Origin: Ameyamaea chiangmaiensis
GTDB taxonomy: Bacteria; Pseudomonadota; Alphaproteobacteria; Acetobacterales; Acetobacteraceae
Direction: 5' to 3'
Assembly: GCF_025995235.1 (NCBI RefSeq)
Contig: NZ_BAPT01000056.1
Span: forward strand, 258,370-322,369
DNA length: 64,000 nt
In this document: in pieces, positions 61,475-64,000 of the stretch
How positions within the stretch are numbered: position 1 is the stretch's first letter
Layout: each line of letters begins with the position of its first letter
Notes under the pieces: generated by a model
The model's database searches: none
What the model saw: the letters and a program-made list of their open reading frames with translations, nothing else
Told to the model about the DNA's origin: nothing
Position numbers and translations under genes: made by a program

Positions 61475-62632
61475 ATGAAAACAGTCACGGTTCTGGGCAG
61501 CACGGGCAGCATCGGGTGCTCGACGGTCGATCTGTTGCATCAGGCCGGTGAGACCGTTCGGGTGCGGGCCCTTGTCGGGGGCCGTAACGTGGACGTGCTG
61601 GCCCAGCAGGCTCTCGCGCTGCGGGCGGAGATCGCCGTGATCGCCGATGAGGCACTGTTGCCCGAGCTGCGTGCCCGTCTGGACGGACGCGGGATCGAGG
61701 TCGCCGGCGGCCGTGCGGCGGTAATCGAGGCGGCGGGACGCAAGGCCGACTGGACGATGGCGGCCATCACGGGAGCCGCCGGACTGGAGCCGACGCTGGC
61801 AGCAGTGCGCAACGGCGGCGCGATCGCGCTGGCGAACAAGGAAGCGCTGGTCTGTGCCGGCGACGTGATGCTGCAGGCCGTCGAGACGGCCGGTGCCACC
61901 CTGCTGCCCTGTGATTCCGAACATAACGCGATCTTCCAGTCCATGGCGGACCGGCAGACGTCGCAGATCGAACAGATCGTCCTGACCGCGTCCGGCGGCC
62001 CGTTTCGCACCGCGACGCTGGAAGAGATGGAAGCGGCACCGGTCGAGGCCGCCCTTAAACATCCGACCTGGTCCATGGGTGCCAAGATCACCATCGATTC
62101 GGCCTCCATGTTCAACAAGGGACTGGAGCTGATCGAGGCGGCGCGGCTGTTCGCGCTGCCGGAGGATCGGATCGGCGTCGTCGTGCACCCGCAGTCCATC
62201 GTGCATGGCTACGTGCAGTACACGGACGGCAGCGTGGTGGCGCAGCTCGGCTCCGCGGACATGCGTATCCCGATCGCGCATACGCTTGCGTGGCCGCAGC
62301 GCATGGCCACAAACGCGCCGCGCCTCGACCTTGCACAGATCGCGCGGCTGGACTTCGAGGCGCCGGACCCCGTCCGGTTCCCGGCACTACGGCTGGCGCG
62401 CGAATCCTTGCGCAGCGGCGGGGCCGCCCCCACTATCCTGTCGGCGGCCAACGAGATCGCCGTCGAGGCCTTCCTGCGTCGCGAGATCGGTTTCCTCGGC
62501 ATCGCCCGCACGGTGGAGCGCGTAATGCAGTCGCTCGGCGCGCCACGGGCCGACACGCTGGACGAGGTTCTGCACTGGGACGCCGAGGCACGTCGGGTCG
62601 CCATGGCAGGACTGAATTCCCGCGCAGCCTGA
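61475..62632 (+). CDS. dxr: 1-deoxy-D-xylulose-5-phosphate reductoisomerase
   Basis: A 386-residue enzyme of the MEP isoprenoid pathway, which feeds UppS encoded two genes upstream. The NADPH loop is VTVLGSTGSIGCSTVDLL, then LANKEALVCAG, LPCDSEHNAIFQS (metal site), TASGGPFR, HPTWSMGAKITIDSASMFNKGLELIEA and HPQSIVHGYVQY. ATG 61475 has a purine site GCAGG; GTG 61463 is an alternative. It starts 46 bases after cdsA. Confidence 0.96.
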   Translation: MKTVTVLGSTGSIGCSTVDLLHQAGETVRVRALVGGRNVDVLAQQALALRAEIAVIADEALLPELRARLDGRGIEVAGGRAAVIEAAGRKADWTMAAITGAAGLEPTLAAVRNGGAIALANKEALVCAGDVMLQAVETAGATLLPCDSEHNAIFQSMADRQTSQIEQIVLTASGGPFRTATLEEMEAAPVEAALKHPTWSMGAKITIDSASMFNKGLELIEAARLFALPEDRIGVVVHPQSIVHGYVQYTDGSVVAQLGSADMRIPIAHTLAWPQRMATNAPRLDLAQIARLDFEAPDPVRFPALRLARESLRSGGAAPTILSAANEIAVEAFLRREIGFLGIARTVERVMQSLGAPRADTLDEVLHWDAEARRVAMAGLNSRAA

Positions 62633-62675
62633 GACGGCTGCTTTCGACCTTTTCTCCGGAGACGACACGACGCCG

Positions 62676-63776
62676 ATGCATGAGTTGATCCGCACCCTTC
62701 TGGCAACCGGCCTCGTGCTTGGTGTTCTCGTCTTCGTGCACGAGCTGGGACACTACCTCGCGGCGCGCTGGCGTGGTGTCCACGTCGACGCGTTCTCTAT
62801 CGGGTTCGGCCGTCCTCTGCTGCGTTGGCATGACCGGGTGGGGACCGAGTGGCGCGTGTGCTGGATTCCGATCGGGGGTTACGTCAAGCCGCATGGCTTC
62901 GAGGGGCCGGAGGACGCGACGCCCGAACAGAAGGCCGCGTGGATCCCGGGAAAGACCTTTCACGACAAGCCCGTCGGGTCGCGTGCGATTGTGATCCTTG
63001 CCGGTCCCGTGTTCAATTTCCTGCTGGCGATCATCCTGTTCACGGGCCTGTTCTATTTTGCCGGCCAGCAGGCGGCAGGTCGCCGCGTCGCCGGTGTCGT
63101 GGCCTCAAGCGCGGCCGCCACGGCGGGTTTGCGCGCGGGCGACGAGATCGAACAGGTCGGCGCCGTCAGCGTGCACTCGTTCGATGACCTGCAGCCGCTG
63201 ATCGCGCGTCAGCCCGGGGCGCAGACCACGCTTCTGGTGCGGCGCGACGGTCACGAATTGTCTCTGCCTGTTACGTTTGGTCAGGTGCAGTCCGGTGGCC
63301 ATGCCGTCGGCCAGCTTGGCGCGAATTTTGCCGTGACGGTCGGCGCGCCGTTGCCGTTCGGCAAGGCCGTGGTCGCGGGCGCGGCGATGACCTGGCACGT
63401 GACGGTTCAGACGCTGGCTGGCGTGTGGCAGATGCTGACGGGCCAGCACAGCGCCCGTGATCTGGGTGGCACGCTGCGAATCGCGCAGATGTCGGGCCAG
63501 GCAGCGCAATATGGGGTGGCATCGCTGATTTCCTTCATGGCGCTGCTGTCGGTGAATCTGGGGCTGATCAACCTGTTCCCGATCCCCATCCTCGATGGCG
63601 GCCGTCTGGTGTTCTACGCGCTGGAGGCGATCCTGCGTCGACCCGTTCCGCGCCGGGTTCAGGAAATCAGTTTTCAGGCCGGATTCGCCGTGATCGCGGG
63701 GTTGTTTCTTTTTTCGACGTTCAACGATCTCGCCAGTTTTGGCGTGTTTCACTGGCTTTCGCACAAGGGCGGCTAG
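62676..63776 (+). CDS. rseP: RIP site-2 metalloprotease RseP/MmpA
   Basis: A 366-residue intramembrane zinc protease. HELGH (His22, Glu23, His26) in the first helix and the NLFPIPILDGG motif near residue 307 give the zinc site. A PDZ domain lies at about 120-210 (VAGVVASSAAATAGLRAGDEI). In other bacteria it cleaves anti-sigma factors or polar signalling proteins. It is 43 bases after dxr and precedes the likely bamA. Confidence 0.94.
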   Translation: MHELIRTLLATGLVLGVLVFVHELGHYLAARWRGVHVDAFSIGFGRPLLRWHDRVGTEWRVCWIPIGGYVKPHGFEGPEDATPEQKAAWIPGKTFHDKPVGSRAIVILAGPVFNFLLAIILFTGLFYFAGQQAAGRRVAGVVASSAAATAGLRAGDEIEQVGAVSVHSFDDLQPLIARQPGAQTTLLVRRDGHELSLPVTFGQVQSGGHAVGQLGANFAVTVGAPLPFGKAVVAGAAMTWHVTVQTLAGVWQMLTGQHSARDLGGTLRIAQMSGQAAQYGVASLISFMALLSVNLGLINLFPIPILDGGRLVFYALEAILRRPVPRRVQEISFQAGFAVIAGLFLFSTFNDLASFGVFHWLSHKGG

Positions 63777-63916
63777 AGCCGGTGCTTGCGCAGCGCCCCT
63801 GACTTCGGATACCTCCGCCGTGGGGCTTGCGTGTTTCGCCACGGCGTGGTGGTGATCAACGCAGGTATGTCATGAGAGCGTCGGTCCGCGTGGCCGGGTG
63901 TTGGGGGTAGCGCGTC

Positions 63917-64000
63917 TTGCCGAGTAAACATTCTGCGCTGATGGCGTCGGTCTGTCTCCTGCCGTTGGTAATGGCGGCGGGGGGGGCTGTCACCACCCCA
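63917..64000 (+). CDS. bamA: probable start of outer membrane assembly factor BamA (partial)
   Basis: The last 84 bases form an open frame after an in-frame TAG at 63908-63910. From TTG 63917 it reads LPSKHSALMASVCLLPLVMA and continues AAGGAVTTP, which looks like a signal peptide. ATG 63941 is another start. The call rests on this signal and on the usual rseP-bamA order, not on BamA domain residues, which lie past the window edge. The 140 bases before it hold nothing else that I recognise. Confidence 0.5.
   Translation, partial: MPSKHSALMASVCLLPLVMAAGGAVTTP

Overview
The window looks like a chromosomal core segment of an alphaproteobacterium of the acetic-acid-bacteria type (Acetobacteraceae). 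The basis is high GC content, protein style, gene order, a GapR (DUF2312) gene, a Rieske protein, and a galactonate pathway fitting an oxidative sugar user. Genus is not determinable by reading alone. No tRNA, insertion sequence, prophage, CRISPR array or integron was seen.

Layout. (1) 1-2868, plus strand: the end of a DegT/DnrJ-type sugar aminotransferase, a small membrane protein, a HAD phosphatase and a cation-diffusion-facilitator transporter. (2) 2888-28581, minus strand: the division and cell wall (dcw) cluster, mraZ-rsmH-ftsL-ftsI-murE-murF-mraY-murD-ftsW-murG-murC-murB-ddl-ftsQ-ftsA-ftsZ. Most neighbours overlap by 4 nt (ATGA or GTGA). It starts at a promoter covered by MraZ-box repeats (28638-28678) and stops at a strong hairpin terminator after ftsZ (8864-8898). 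lpxC, bamD, recN and ligA follow on the same strand. (3) 28893-29303: RNase P RNA on the minus strand with a recognisable promoter.

(4) 29405-40480: a mixed region with an HSL-type esterase, a GT-C glycosyltransferase, a lone Rieske subunit, a small membrane protein, zwf, gapR, a TonB-dependent receptor paired with a Tat-exported glycerophosphodiesterase, a DUF815 ATPase and yajC. (5) 40594-45968: a D-galactonate catabolic cluster (IclR regulator, dgoK, dgoA, dgoD) plus a GalP-type sugar porter, bounded by Rho-independent terminators. (6) 46004-51830: Fe-superoxide dismutase, an NDUFAF6-like synthase-fold protein, a 3-hydroxyisobutyrate-dehydrogenase-like enzyme, msrPQ, and an operon of a NYN-domain protein and a degenerate uracil-DNA-glycosylase-like Fe-S protein.

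(7) 51952-64000, plus strand: housekeeping genes in typical alphaproteobacterial order: folK, rpoZ, rsh, acpS, lepB, rnc, era, pyrH, frr, uppS, cdsA, dxr, rseP and probably the first codons of bamA. They link stringent response, protein export, RNA processing, translation recycling and envelope lipid carrier synthesis.

I found no clearly new multi-gene system. The best leads are the NYN/degenerate-UDG pair, the long Ala/Pro-rich tails on several divisome proteins, the receptor/phosphodiesterase pair, the lone Rieske gene, and several palindromes in regulatory positions.
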